Below the pieces are notes generated by a model that was not told the origin of the DNA, did not search any database, and was given only the letters and a program-made list of their open reading frames with translations. Shown one piece after another: positions 27,460 to 36,063 of a stretch of DNA of 64,000 bases; the stretch's first letter is position 1, and the number at the start of each line of letters is the position of its first letter. The stretch spans positions 248,001 to 312,000 of the forward strand of contig NZ_ACZV01000003.1 in the NCBI RefSeq assembly GCF_000176235.1, in the 5' to 3' direction. The position numbers and the translations under genes are program-made. Origin of the DNA: Vibrio orientalis CIP 102891 = ATCC 33934 (lineage in GTDB: Bacteria > Pseudomonadota > Gammaproteobacteria > Enterobacterales > Vibrionaceae).

Positions 27460-28401
27460 TCAATCCAAGCCAATATCTTCAATTCGTTTGGCGATTAAGC
27501 GACTGCACTCTTCCTTTACGATTCCGCGTAACCACTCCTGAGCAGGTGAATGTTCACAACGTGGATGCCAGATCATCGAGTAATCAAACGGAGTAAACTG
27601 GAACGGTAAAGGCTTAATCACCAAGTCATATCGCTCAGCCACTAAATAGGCGAGATCAGCTGGCACAGTAATAATGATTGGCATGGTATCGACGATCGCT
27701 AGCGCCGCTTCAAGGTGATAAGCACGTAGCACCATCTTACGTTTTGGTTGATCGACCAACGCCCCTTCTATCAGAGCCTTAACGCCATCACTAATGGCAA
27801 TCATCGCATGAGGGTAAGTGAGATAGTCCGACAGACTCATCTCTTGATCCGCTAACGGATGCTGTTTAGAGAGCAAACAGAGTACCCCTACTCGACCTAA
27901 AATCTCACTTCGCAACGGTTCCACAGGGCCAATCGGTCGGCAAATCGCTAAATCAGCGCCCTTAGCGGTAAGCTGATCGGCTAATCGGTCGTGCTGCAGT
28001 GGCAAAAAATTGAACGATACATTAGGCGCTTCTTGATAGATACGTGGCAGCGCAAACGGCAAGATGGTTTGCATCGCGTAATCTGTCGTCGCAATGGTGA
28101 AGGTTTGGTCACAGCTTTGCGGCTCAAACTCGATTGGCGACAAGAGCTGACGTAGTGACTCTAGAGGCTCACCCAAACAGCGATCAATCTCTAACGCTTT
28201 TTCAGTCGGAATTAGGTGTTGTCCTTGACGAGTAAACAAGGGATCGCCAAGCATCTCTCGTAATCGACCTAGCACTCGACTCATCGCAGATTGACTGAGG
28301 TTCAAACGATGGGCTGCTTTACTCACACTGCACTCTTCAATCAATACACGCAGTGCCACCAGCAAGTTCAGATCTCGACGATAAATCTCTTCTAATTCCA
28401 C
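27460..28401 (-). CDS. LysR family transcriptional regulator
   Basis: The 313-residue protein has the LysR architecture: an N-terminal winged helix-turn-helix (LNLLVALRVLIEECSVSKAAHRLNLSQSAMSRVLGRLREMLGDPLFTR, residues 11-58) and a periplasmic-binding-protein-like effector domain starting near residue 95 (FTIATTDYAMQTILPFALP). It resembles the NodD/LeuO-like branch. Its target and ligand cannot be deduced; it is convergent with acuI rather than divergent from a clear target, and the gene upstream on the other side is an unrelated small membrane protein. Confidence 0.9.
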   Translation of the reverse strand: MELEEIYRRDLNLLVALRVLIEECSVSKAAHRLNLSQSAMSRVLGRLREMLGDPLFTRQGQHLIPTEKALEIDRCLGEPLESLRQLLSPIEFEPQSCDQTFTIATTDYAMQTILPFALPRIYQEAPNVSFNFLPLQHDRLADQLTAKGADLAICRPIGPVEPLRSEILGRVGVLCLLSKQHPLADQEMSLSDYLTYPHAMIAISDGVKALIEGALVDQPKRKMVLRAYHLEAALAIVDTMPIIITVPADLAYLVAERYDLVIKPLPFQFTPFDYSMIWHPRCEHSPAQEWLRGIVKEECSRLIAKRIEDIGLD

Positions 28402-28452
28402 GTTGAACCATTAATTTCTATAAGGGATTAACTTGATTGTACCTTTTTCAGG

Positions 28453-28480
28453 CAAAAAAAATCCCGCTTTTCAGCGGGGA
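28453..28480 (-). terminator. Leftward terminator after the 63-codon membrane gene
   Basis: Read leftward, CCCGCT-GAAA-AGCGGG is followed by an uninterrupted T-run (eight Ts after one A). It lies about 75 bases downstream of the 28556 stop, supporting that small gene as a real transcript. Confidence 0.85.
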
Positions 28481-28555
28481 AGCCCAAGAAAACTGGGGAT
28501 AGTGTCGGAATGTAGTTGAGCGTAGTGGTAAAGCAGATAACAGTTGGAAGTGCTA

Positions 28556-28747
28556 TTATCCGTTCTCTTGTTCTTCAGATGCACTCGGCCAGCGATGCAT
28601 CTCAAGCCAAATCCCTACAACCGTCGCGCCCATACCAAGCAATGGCATAAACGAAGACGATTCTGATGGCGAACGTAAAACAAGGGCGCAAAAAGAAATA
28701 AAACACAGCACGGAGTAGATTGTTAAACGATCTAGAGCTGTCAACAT
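28556..28747 (-). CDS. Small two-helix membrane protein, unknown function
   Basis: The 63-residue product has two hydrophobic segments, about residues 7-25 (LTIYSVLCFISFCALVLR) and 33-50 (FMPLLGMGATVVGIWLE), and a polar, acidic tail (SEEQENG). AAGGGAA precedes the ATG with suitable spacing, and a strong terminator lies downstream. I do not recognise the family. It is divergent from tusA, and a second small two-helix protein is on the other side of tusA. Confidence 0.65.
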   Translation of the reverse strand: MLTALDRLTIYSVLCFISFCALVLRSPSESSSFMPLLGMGATVVGIWLEMHRWPSASEEQENG

Positions 28748-28881
28748 ACTTGCTTCCCTTGTTAATTGTTACCAACTTGTTAACTAAGTTAAAACAAATT
28801 GTTCACTTTGCCAAGGGGTTATTGAATATTTTTTCTTCACTAGTATTATCTAGGCCAAATTGAGCAACCAAAGATACGACC

Positions 28882-29130
28882 ATGACATTCAATCCACAGC
28901 AGGCAGACAAAACCCTAGAGGCAGAAGGATTACGCTGCCCAGAGCCAGTTATGATGGTCAGGAAGACAATTCGAAATATGCAGGAAGGTGAAGTGCTGCT
29001 TGTCAAAGCCGACGATCCATCGACGACACGCGACATTCCTAGTTTTTGCCGCTTTATGGATCATCAACTGATAGATTCTCAAACTGAAGAGCTACCTTTT
29101 CAGTACCTCATTAAGAAAGGCATGGAGTAA
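28882..29130 (+). CDS. tusA: Sulfurtransferase TusA
   Basis: TusA relays persulfide sulfur from IscS to TusBCD for 2-thiolation of the wobble uridine of tRNAs for Lys, Glu and Gln. The 82-residue protein matches E. coli TusA closely: [22 protein letters not shown] with the catalytic C19, then [17 protein letters not shown] and PFQYLIKKG. It is monocistronic with its own terminator. The tRNA wobble-uridine enzymes MnmE and MnmG, which modify the same nucleotide, are also encoded in this window. Confidence 0.96.
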   Translation: MTFNPQQADKTLEAEGLRCPEPVMMVRKTIRNMQEGEVLLVKADDPSTTRDIPSFCRFMDHQLIDSQTEELPFQYLIKKGME

Positions 29131-29143
29131 TCTCTGTCTCAGA

Positions 29144-29177
29144 AAACAAAACGGCAGCCAGATGGCTGCCGTTTTTT
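29144..29177. terminator. Bidirectional terminator after tusA
   Basis: AAAACGGCAGCCA and TGGCTGCCGTTTT form a stem with a short loop, flanked by A- and T-runs. The stop codon of the leftward gene at 29176 overlaps its right end. Confidence 0.9.
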
Positions 29178-29436
29178 ATTCATCATATTCGAGGGTGCGG
29201 ACTTCGCTTTGCAGTTTATTGAGCTGTTTTCTCATCGTGCGCATCTCCTCATGCATAGGAATGATGTGCGCAACGCGGATCCAAGCTTCGACCGTCAATC
29301 CAGTTAAAATAAACGACCCTGCGACTATCGGTAGCCACATATCCGTTAACACCATGGCTAATAAACACAGTGCCAAGCCGAAGGTGAACAAATAACTCTG
29401 ACTCTTAGGGGTCATCCCCATATAACGTGTAAGCAT
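29176..29436 (-). CDS. Small membrane protein with C-terminal coiled coil, unknown function
   Basis: The 86-residue product has two hydrophobic segments, about residues 15-31 (YLFTFGLALCLLAMVLT) and 34-52 (WLPIVAGSFILTGLTVEAW), then a charged heptad-like stretch (HEEMRTMRKQLNKLQSEVRTLE) that should form a short coiled coil. GAGAGGGCAAGG lies before the ATG. I do not recognise the family; the layout suggests a small inner-membrane protein that oligomerises in the cytoplasm. It shares its terminator with tusA. Confidence 0.7.
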   Translation of the reverse strand: MLTRYMGMTPKSQSYLFTFGLALCLLAMVLTDMWLPIVAGSFILTGLTVEAWIRVAHIIPMHEEMRTMRKQLNKLQSEVRTLEYDE

Positions 29437-29597
29437 AACCTTGCCCTCTCGCTATCATCCACAAGGTTAAATTACCATGACAACTATGACACTAATATGT
29501 CAGTGATCACGTATCAGATCGATTTTGAATCAAAGTTTGATCTAACGCTATTTCATCAATAGTTATTGATATTTACCACCATAATCGCAGCTTTTGA

Positions 29598-30152
29598 CTA
29601 CAGCACCGCAGCACCAATCGCTAGAGCGACAAATAGTAGAGCGGTGACTTTGCGAATTAAGGCGAGCGGCATTTTATCTGCTGAAAGTTTGCCGATTAGC
29701 ACGACAGGGACATTCGCTAAGAGCATACCAATCGTCGTGCCCAGAATAACCCAAGTTAATGCATCAGCATGCTGCGCACCTAATATCGATGTCGCAATTT
29801 GAGTCTTATCACCAATCTCAGCAACAAAGAACGCAATGAAGCTAGCGACAAATGGACCACGATTGGAGATCTGCTCATCATCATCCAACTTATCAGGAAT
29901 TAACACCCAAGCTGCCATCGCAATAAAACTGACCACCAACACCCATCTTAAGGTTTCAGGCGTTAAGTAATCAGCAACAACCACACCTAACCACGCAGCT
30001 AGGGCATGATTAGCGATAGTGGCAAAAAAAATGGCGGCAATAATAGGGATTGGTTTACGGTATCGACTGGCTAGCAGTAATGACAACAACTGAGTTTTAT
30101 CACCGATCTCCGCCAGTGCGACGGTGGTGATTGAGATAGCTAAAACGCTCAC
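29598..30152 (-). CDS. mneA: Manganese exporter MneA (UPF0016/GDT1/TMEM165 family)
   Basis: This 184-residue membrane protein carries the two diagnostic E-x-G-D-K-T motifs of the GDT1 family (AEIGDKTQLLSLLLASRY near the start and AEIGDKTQIATSILGAQH in the second half), each in a three-helix repeat. The vibrio member MneA exports Mn2+. The start is the GTG at 30152 (SVLAISITTVALAEIGDKT), with GAAGAG before it; extending the frame upstream would run into the regulatory leader. The roughly 225-nt leader contains a yybP-ykoY Mn2+ riboswitch, so excess Mn2+ should raise expression. Confidence 0.93.
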   Translation of the reverse strand: MSVLAISITTVALAEIGDKTQLLSLLLASRYRKPIPIIAAIFFATIANHALAAWLGVVVADYLTPETLRWVLVVSFIAMAAWVLIPDKLDDDEQISNRGPFVASFIAFFVAEIGDKTQIATSILGAQHADALTWVILGTTIGMLLANVPVVLIGKLSADKMPLALIRKVTALLFVALAIGAAVL

Positions 30153-30230
30153 GACATGCTCTTCATGGGGCGGGAATATTATATTTAACCAAAGACAAAC
30201 CTCATGCCCCACCCCGGTTCATGATGATTT

Positions 30231-30377
30231 GTCTAAGGTCTTGCTAAACCACATCGGCATGTTGTTATTGTGCGCCGATATTGGGTCTCGAATGCCATGA
30301 TGATTTTGCATCAATTATGTTGACAGACGAACCTATCACTCCAGTGTTGGTGATTAGGTAAGCTACTCCCCAAAGAC
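30231..30377 (-). ncRNA. yybP-ykoY manganese riboswitch aptamer in the mneA leader
   Basis: Read leftward the RNA begins GUCUUUGGGGAGUAGC, the conserved first arm and loop of the yybP-ykoY class, continues through GUCAACAUA and CGAGACC segments also seen in proteobacterial members, and ends AGCAAGACCUUAGAC. GUCUUUGG (30377-30370) can pair with CCUUAGAC (30238-30231) to close helix P1 with two U-U mismatches. A promoter places the transcript start at or within a base or two of the first aptamer base. The class binds Mn2+ and commonly controls Mn exporters, matching the gene downstream. Confidence 0.92.
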
Positions 30378-30383
30378 GGCGTG

Positions 30384-30412
30384 ATTCTATCGGGCTAACC
30401 GAGGATTCTCAA
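30384..30412 (-). promoter_or_regulatory. mneA promoter
   Basis: On the leftward strand TTGAGA (30412-30407) and TAGAAT (30389-30384) are exactly 17 bases apart. The predicted start of transcription, about 30377, coincides with the first base of the riboswitch aptamer. glyQ lies on the other side, divergently transcribed; I could not locate its promoter with confidence in the remaining roughly 190 bases. Confidence 0.7.
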
Positions 30413-30605
30413 CCTTCAAACTGCAAATAAACTCCCTTTTAAGAGAATTTGGTTAGATAGGTCGGAAAAAATCCACTAAAGGAGATTTTCGACTACCAAT
30501 TAATCAAGATTAGCGCTACTCCGCAAGGAAATATCTCGGTATACTTGATTGTTATTTTTCTCTGTTTTAGACAGACCTTTTACTCAAAGAATCGCGCGAA
30601 TTACT

Positions 30606-31526
30606 ATGCAAAAATACGATATCAAAACCTTCCAGGGAATGATCCTCGCGCTGCAGGATTACTGGGCACAAAACGGTTGTACTATTGTTCAACCTCTAGA
30701 TATGGAAGTAGGTGCGGGCACCTCTCACCCAATGACATGTCTACGTGCACTTGGCCCAGAGCCAATGTCGACAGCTTACGTTCAACCTTCACGTCGTCCT
30801 ACCGATGGTCGTTACGGTGAAAACCCGAACCGTCTGCAGCACTATTATCAATTCCAAGTAGCTCTAAAACCTTCTCCAGATAATATTCAGGAGTTGTACC
30901 TAGGCTCACTTGAAGTTCTTGGTATCGACCCACTAGTTCACGATATTCGTTTCGTAGAAGACAACTGGGAAAACCCAACGCTAGGCGCATGGGGTCTTGG
31001 CTGGGAAGTATGGCTAAACGGTATGGAAGTGACTCAGTTCACTTACTTCCAGCAAGTTGGCGGCCTTGAGTGTAAGCCAGTAACCGGTGAGATCACTTAC
31101 GGTATCGAACGTCTAGCGATGTACATCCAAGAAGTAGACTCTGTTTACGATCTTGTCTGGAACGTAGCACCAGACGGCAGCAACGTGACTTACGGTGATA
31201 TCTTCCACCAAAACGAAGTTGAGCAATCAACCTACAACTTCGAGCACGCTGACGTAGATTTCCTATTCACTTTCTTCGACCAGTGCGAGAAAGAGTGTAA
31301 AGAGCTACTTGAGCTAGAAAAGCCGCTACCGCTTCCAGCTTACGAGCGCATTTTAAAAGCAGGCCACGCATTCAACATCCTTGATGCGCGCAAAGCTATC
31401 TCTGTAACAGAACGCCAACGTTACATCCTTCGTATCCGCAACCTGACTAAATCAGTTGCTGAAGCGTACTACGCGTCACGTGAAGCTCTTGGCTTCCCTA
31501 TGTGTAAGAAGAGCGAGGAGAAGTAA
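30606..31526 (+). CDS. glyQ: Glycine--tRNA ligase alpha subunit
   Basis: GlyQ is the catalytic subunit of the alpha2-beta2 bacterial glycyl-tRNA synthetase. The 306-residue protein follows the E. coli sequence nearly throughout: [73 protein letters not shown] and [29 protein letters not shown]. The ATG at 30606 gives the family N terminus; a 19-residue upstream extension is not conserved. glyS follows 2 bases later. Confidence 0.97.
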   Translation: MQKYDIKTFQGMILALQDYWAQNGCTIVQPLDMEVGAGTSHPMTCLRALGPEPMSTAYVQPSRRPTDGRYGENPNRLQHYYQFQVALKPSPDNIQELYLGSLEVLGIDPLVHDIRFVEDNWENPTLGAWGLGWEVWLNGMEVTQFTYFQQVGGLECKPVTGEITYGIERLAMYIQEVDSVYDLVWNVAPDGSNVTYGDIFHQNEVEQSTYNFEHADVDFLFTFFDQCEKECKELLELEKPLPLPAYERILKAGHAFNILDARKAISVTERQRYILRIRNLTKSVAEAYYASREALGFPMCKKSEEK

Positions 31527-31528
31527 TC

Positions 31529-33595
31529 ATGGCTAAAGAATTTCTAATTGAACTGGGTACTGAAGAGCTACCACCAACGCAACTTCGCACTCTAGCGGAA
31601 GCGTTCGCAGCAAACTTCGAAGTTGAGCTAAAAGGCGCAGACCTAGCACACCAAGGTGTGAAATGGTACGCCGCTCCTCGTCGTCTAGCACTTAAGGTTT
31701 CAGCTCTAGCTGAAGGCCAAGCTGACAAAGTGGTTGAGAAGCGTGGTCCTGCAGTTTCTGTGGCATTCGATGCTGACGGCATTGCGACTAAAGCGGCACA
31801 AGGCTGGGCACGTGGTAACGGCATCACGGTTGAACAAGCAGACCGCCTTAAAACAGACAAAGGCGAATGGCTTCTTTTCAAACAAGAAGTAAAAGGCCAA
31901 GCAACATCTGAAATCGTTGTTGAACTAGCAGCAAAAGCACTGGGTAACCTACCGATCGCTAAGCCAATGCGTTGGGGTAACAAGACAACTCAGTTTATCC
32001 GCCCGGTAAAAACGCTAACTATGCTGATGGGCTCTGACCTTATCGAAGGTGAGATCTTAGGCGTAGCATCAGACCGCACTATCCGTGGTCACCGCTTCAT
32101 GGGTGAGCAAGAGTTCACTATCGAGTCTGCAGAGCAATACCCAGCGATCCTAGAAGAGCGCGGTAAAGTCATGGCCGATTACGAAGCGCGTAAAGCGATC
32201 ATCCTTGCTGACTCGCAAAAAGCAGCAGCAGCGGTTGGTGGTACAGCGGATCTAGAAGATGACCTAGTAGAAGAAGTAACTTCTCTGGTTGAGTGGCCAG
32301 TCGTTCTTACTGCGAAGTTCGAAGAAGAGTTCCTAAAAGTCCCTTCTGAAGCTTTGGTTTACACCATGAAAGGTGACCAAAAGTACTTCCCTGTTTACGA
32401 TGACAACAACAAGCTACTGCCTAACTTCATCTTCGTTTCAAACATCGAATCAAAAGAGCCTCGCTACGTAATCGAAGGTAACGAAAAGGTTGTACGTCCA
32501 CGTCTAGCGGATGCAGAGTTCTTCTTCAACACTGACCGTAAGCGTCCGCTTATCGACCGTCTACCTGAGCTAGAGCAAGCTATCTTCCAGAAACAGCTTG
32601 GTACTATCAAAGATAAGACAGACCGTATTACTGAGCTTGCTGGCTACATCGCTGAGCAGATCGATGCTGACGTTGAGAAATCTAAGCGTGCAGGTCTGCT
32701 AGCGAAGTGTGACCTAATGACCTCTATGGTATTCGAATTTACCGATACTCAGGGTGTTATGGGCATGCACTACGCGACTCACGACGGTGAAGACGAGCAA
32801 GTTGCACTAGCTCTTTACGAGCAGTACATGCCTCGTTTTGCTGGTGACGAGCTACCAAGCACAGGTATTTCTTCTGCAGTTGCAATGGCAGACAAGCTAG
32901 ACACTATCGTAGGTATCTTCGGTATTGGCCAAGCTCCAAAAGGTTCTGACCCATTTGCACTTCGTCGTGCATCGCTAGGTGTGCTACGTATTATCGTAGA
33001 AAACGGCTACAATCTAGATCTAACGGACCTAATCGCGAAAGCGAAGTCTCTATTTGGCGACCGTCTAACTAACGATAACGTTGAAACTGATGTTATCGAG
33101 TTTATGCTTGGTCGTTTCAATGCATGGTACAAAGACGAAGGCTTTAGCGTGGATATCATCCAAGCGGTACTGGCTAACCGTCCAACTAAACCAGCAGACT
33201 TCGATCAGCGCGTAAAAGCGGTATCTCACTTCCGCGAGCTAGAAGCCGCTGAAGCACTAGCTGCTGCGAACAAGCGTGTAGGTAACATCCTAGCGAAATT
33301 CGACGGTGAACTCGCTGCTGAGATCGACCTAGCACTTCTACAAGAAGACGCAGAGAAAGCACTAGCAGAAAGCGTTGAAGTGATGACAGAAGCGCTAGAG
33401 CCAGCGTTCGCTACAGGTAACTACCAAGAAGCGCTAAGCAAGCTAGCAGGCCTACGTGAGCCTGTTGATGCCTTCTTCGATAACGTAATGGTCATGGCAG
33501 ACGACGAAGCTCTGAAAAAGAACCGTCTAACGCTACTGAACAACCTACGTAACTTGTTCCTACAAATTGCAGATATTTCTCTACTACAGAAATAA
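31529..33595 (+). CDS. glyS: Glycine--tRNA ligase beta subunit
   Basis: GlyS is the tRNA-binding partner of GlyQ, with an HD-like domain and a C-terminal anticodon-binding domain. At 688 residues it has the usual length (E. coli 689) and starts [26 protein letters not shown]. The central blocks [27 protein letters not shown] and [20 protein letters not shown] are those of the family. It begins 2 bases after the glyQ stop, so the subunits are co-translated. Confidence 0.97.
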   Translation: MAKEFLIELGTEELPPTQLRTLAEAFAANFEVELKGADLAHQGVKWYAAPRRLALKVSALAEGQADKVVEKRGPAVSVAFDADGIATKAAQGWARGNGITVEQADRLKTDKGEWLLFKQEVKGQATSEIVVELAAKALGNLPIAKPMRWGNKTTQFIRPVKTLTMLMGSDLIEGEILGVASDRTIRGHRFMGEQEFTIESAEQYPAILEERGKVMADYEARKAIILADSQKAAAAVGGTADLEDDLVEEVTSLVEWPVVLTAKFEEEFLKVPSEALVYTMKGDQKYFPVYDDNNKLLPNFIFVSNIESKEPRYVIEGNEKVVRPRLADAEFFFNTDRKRPLIDRLPELEQAIFQKQLGTIKDKTDRITELAGYIAEQIDADVEKSKRAGLLAKCDLMTSMVFEFTDTQGVMGMHYATHDGEDEQVALALYEQYMPRFAGDELPSTGISSAVAMADKLDTIVGIFGIGQAPKGSDPFALRRASLGVLRIIVENGYNLDLTDLIAKAKSLFGDRLTNDNVETDVIEFMLGRFNAWYKDEGFSVDIIQAVLANRPTKPADFDQRVKAVSHFRELEAAEALAAANKRVGNILAKFDGELAAEIDLALLQEDAEKALAESVEVMTEALEPAFATGNYQEALSKLAGLREPVDAFFDNVMVMADDEALKKNRLTLLNNLRNLFLQIADISLLQK

Positions 33596-33616
33596 TCATC
33601 GCTATTAGGTATCAGT

Positions 33617-33646
33617 AAAAGGGAAGCATTGAGCTTCCCTTTTTTA
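33617..33646 (+). terminator. glyQS terminator
   Basis: AAAAGGGAAGC and GCTTCCCTTTT form an 11-bp stem with an ATTGA loop and continuing Ts, 21 bases after the glyS stop. Confidence 0.92.
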
Positions 33647-33785
33647 TTTGCGATTAAGGCTAAAAATGCGTTTTGTGAACTCGATAAAATTGTGTAGGGA
33701 TAAATTCGTCCACCAGTAGGATCATCACTCGGACTGTAGTGACGCTGTTTTGTTATAAACAGCGTAAATATTCGGGAAGGATTCT

Positions 33786-35870
33786 ATGAAAAAGTCTATT
33801 TTAGCCCTATCAGCATCTCTTTTGGCCGCTTGCAGCCAAACGCCCAATAATGTCCTGACTCTGACCATTGGAGAAACGCAGGCCACCTTCGAGCAGCAGA
33901 ATGGCTTACTTGTTGCTGAGCAAACACTGACCAAAGGCAGCTACTCGCTCTCTATTGCAGACCACCAGCAAAGTTGTGGCAGTCGCTACGCACTACAAGA
34001 TGCCGCGCGCATCAAGTTCAATAAAGCACTCAAGCTTGATAACTGCTCGGATTCTGCCGCGATCCCGATGCGAGTATTCAGCGCCAATACCTACCAGTTT
34101 GTTCTCAATCCAGAATCTAACGAGCTTACCGTAACAATAAAGCCAAAAGAGAACGCTATTGCTCGCTATCAATGTCCAGTCGCCAGTGATCACCCTACCA
34201 CCATTGATGTCTCCGCTACCTTCGCCAATGGCAGCACCATTCGCGATGCTTTAACAGGTCAGCAAGCTACCGTTAGTAACGGCAAAGTGAGATTACAAGC
34301 GGGTGCAATGAGCCAAGGCGTGATGTTACTTGAGCAAGTAGAGTCACCACAAATAGCCGCGTTTAGTTGGGATAACGCCACGGTCTACTTTGTTATGACG
34401 GATCGTTTTTACAATGGCAATCCAAACAATGACCATAGCTATGGCCGCAGCAATGATGACGATAAAGAGATCGCCACCTTCCATGGCGGCGATCTGGCAG
34501 GGTTAACCGAAAAGTTAGATTATCTTGAGCAGTTAGGCGTCAATGCGCTGTGGATCACCTCACCCTTAGAACAAATTCATGGCTGGGTTGGCGGCGGTAG
34601 CAATGGCGATTTCAAACACTATGGTTACCACGGTTATTACCACCAAGATTGGACTGAGCTCGATGCCAATATGGGCACAGAGCAAGAGCTTAAAACCTTA
34701 ATCGATACGGCTCACAGCAAAGGAATTCGCATCATCTGGGATGTCGTGCTCAACCATACGGGTTACGCAACATTAGCCGATATGCAGGAGTTTGATTTCG
34801 GCCAGTTGTATTTAGATGCTCAGGAAGCACAAGATATCCTCGGCGAACAGTGGACAGATTGGACACCAAAACAAGGCCAAAACTGGCACAGCTTTAATGA
34901 CTATATTAACTATCGTGATGGGGAGGCGTGGCAAAAATGGTGGGGCAAAGATTGGCTTCGCACCGATATTGGTGATTATGACCAACCCGGCTATAACGAC
35001 CGCACTATGTCATTGGCACATCTACCCGATATCAAAACAGAATCCGAGCGAGCCACTGGATTACCCAACTTCTATCGCAATAAATCGACTAACGCGCAGG
35101 ATGTCAGCCAGACACCACAACAGCACTTAATTACTTGGCTATCTGATTGGGTAAGGGAATACGGTATTGATGGCTTTAGAGTCGATACCGCCAAGCATGT
35201 CGAGTTTGAAACTTGGCAACAGCTAAAGCTCGAATCGACAGCGGCGCTAGCGGAGTGGAAACAAAACAATCCAGACAAAGCGCTCGATGATCTACCATTC
35301 TGGATGACTGGTGAAGTATGGGCACACGGTGTGGTCAAGAGCCCGTATTTTGACCACGGTTTTGATTCGATCATCAACTTTGAGTTCCAAGGCGATGTCG
35401 CACCAAAAGCACTGAGCTGCTTTGCCGACCTCGATCGTGATTACCAGCGCTATGCCGAGCGCATCAATCAAGACAGCAGCTTTAACGTCTTAAGCTACTT
35501 GTCATCCCACGATACCTCGCTGTTTTGGGGTAGCCGCGCCAAAACCATTGAACAGCAAGTTCGCGCAGCCAATGCATTAATGCTGGCACCTGGCGCGATC
35601 CAGATCTATTACGGCGATGAGATCGCACGCGACTTTGGCCCGACAGGCTCCGATCCTCATCAAGGGACGCGTTCAGATATGCCATGGGATCAGATAACTG
35701 GTGAGCGCCAGCAATTGCTCGAACACTGGCAAAAGCTTGGACAGTTTAGACAGCGCCACCCCGCTATCGCTCAGGGCGAACACATTACCCGCCACCAGCA
35801 AGGCTACTACGCCTTTGAACGACGCTATCAAGATGACAAGGTGCTAGTGGTTTATACCGGCTCACAATAA
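33786..35870 (+). CDS. malS: MalS-like alpha-amylase lipoprotein
   Basis: This 694-residue glycoside hydrolase family 13 enzyme hydrolyses alpha-1,4-glucans. The four catalytic regions are visible: D319-VVLNH324, GFRVD467 (nucleophile) TAKH, the acid/base E510 in TGEVW and SSHD576. Before the barrel lie roughly 190 residues of beta-rich sequence. The signal peptide ends in a lipobox (SLLAAC, Cys at about residue 16), so it is probably membrane-anchored rather than soluble periplasmic like E. coli MalS. The gene is followed by avtA, as in E. coli, supporting orthology to malS. I saw no convincing MalT boxes upstream. Confidence 0.88.
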   Translation: MKKSILALSASLLAACSQTPNNVLTLTIGETQATFEQQNGLLVAEQTLTKGSYSLSIADHQQSCGSRYALQDAARIKFNKALKLDNCSDSAAIPMRVFSANTYQFVLNPESNELTVTIKPKENAIARYQCPVASDHPTTIDVSATFANGSTIRDALTGQQATVSNGKVRLQAGAMSQGVMLLEQVESPQIAAFSWDNATVYFVMTDRFYNGNPNNDHSYGRSNDDDKEIATFHGGDLAGLTEKLDYLEQLGVNALWITSPLEQIHGWVGGGSNGDFKHYGYHGYYHQDWTELDANMGTEQELKTLIDTAHSKGIRIIWDVVLNHTGYATLADMQEFDFGQLYLDAQEAQDILGEQWTDWTPKQGQNWHSFNDYINYRDGEAWQKWWGKDWLRTDIGDYDQPGYNDRTMSLAHLPDIKTESERATGLPNFYRNKSTNAQDVSQTPQQHLITWLSDWVREYGIDGFRVDTAKHVEFETWQQLKLESTAALAEWKQNNPDKALDDLPFWMTGEVWAHGVVKSPYFDHGFDSIINFEFQGDVAPKALSCFADLDRDYQRYAERINQDSSFNVLSYLSSHDTSLFWGSRAKTIEQQVRAANALMLAPGAIQIYYGDEIARDFGPTGSDPHQGTRSDMPWDQITGERQQLLEHWQKLGQFRQRHPAIAQGEHITRHQQGYYAFERRYQDDKVLVVYTGSQ

Positions 35871-35902
35871 GTACGCAGCTCGGTATTAACGCCCTTTTTC
35901 AC

Positions 35903-35932
35903 AAAGCCAACATCACTATGTTGGCTTTTTTT
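35903..35932 (+). terminator. Terminator after the amylase gene
   Basis: AAAGCCAACAT and ATGTTGGCTTT form a perfect 11-bp stem with a CACT loop and a T-run after it. It separates malS from avtA. Confidence 0.92.
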
Positions 35933-36063
35933 CATTCAATACTAATTCTCGCTTTGCTCTATTTGCACATTAAGGTATGTTCAGGGATTACTCTATTGGT
36001 CAGCAACGCACTGACTGTTCTATACATAAAGCAATGACAATAATGAATTAGGTACAACAAGTA

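Noticed and set aside
28803..29036. A 77-codon leftward frame overlapping tusA
   Set aside because: It is antisense to the conserved tusA gene; it is a shadow of that coding sequence.
33647..33785. MalT boxes upstream of the MalS-like gene
   Set aside because: I looked for GGATGA-type elements on both strands and saw no convincing pair.
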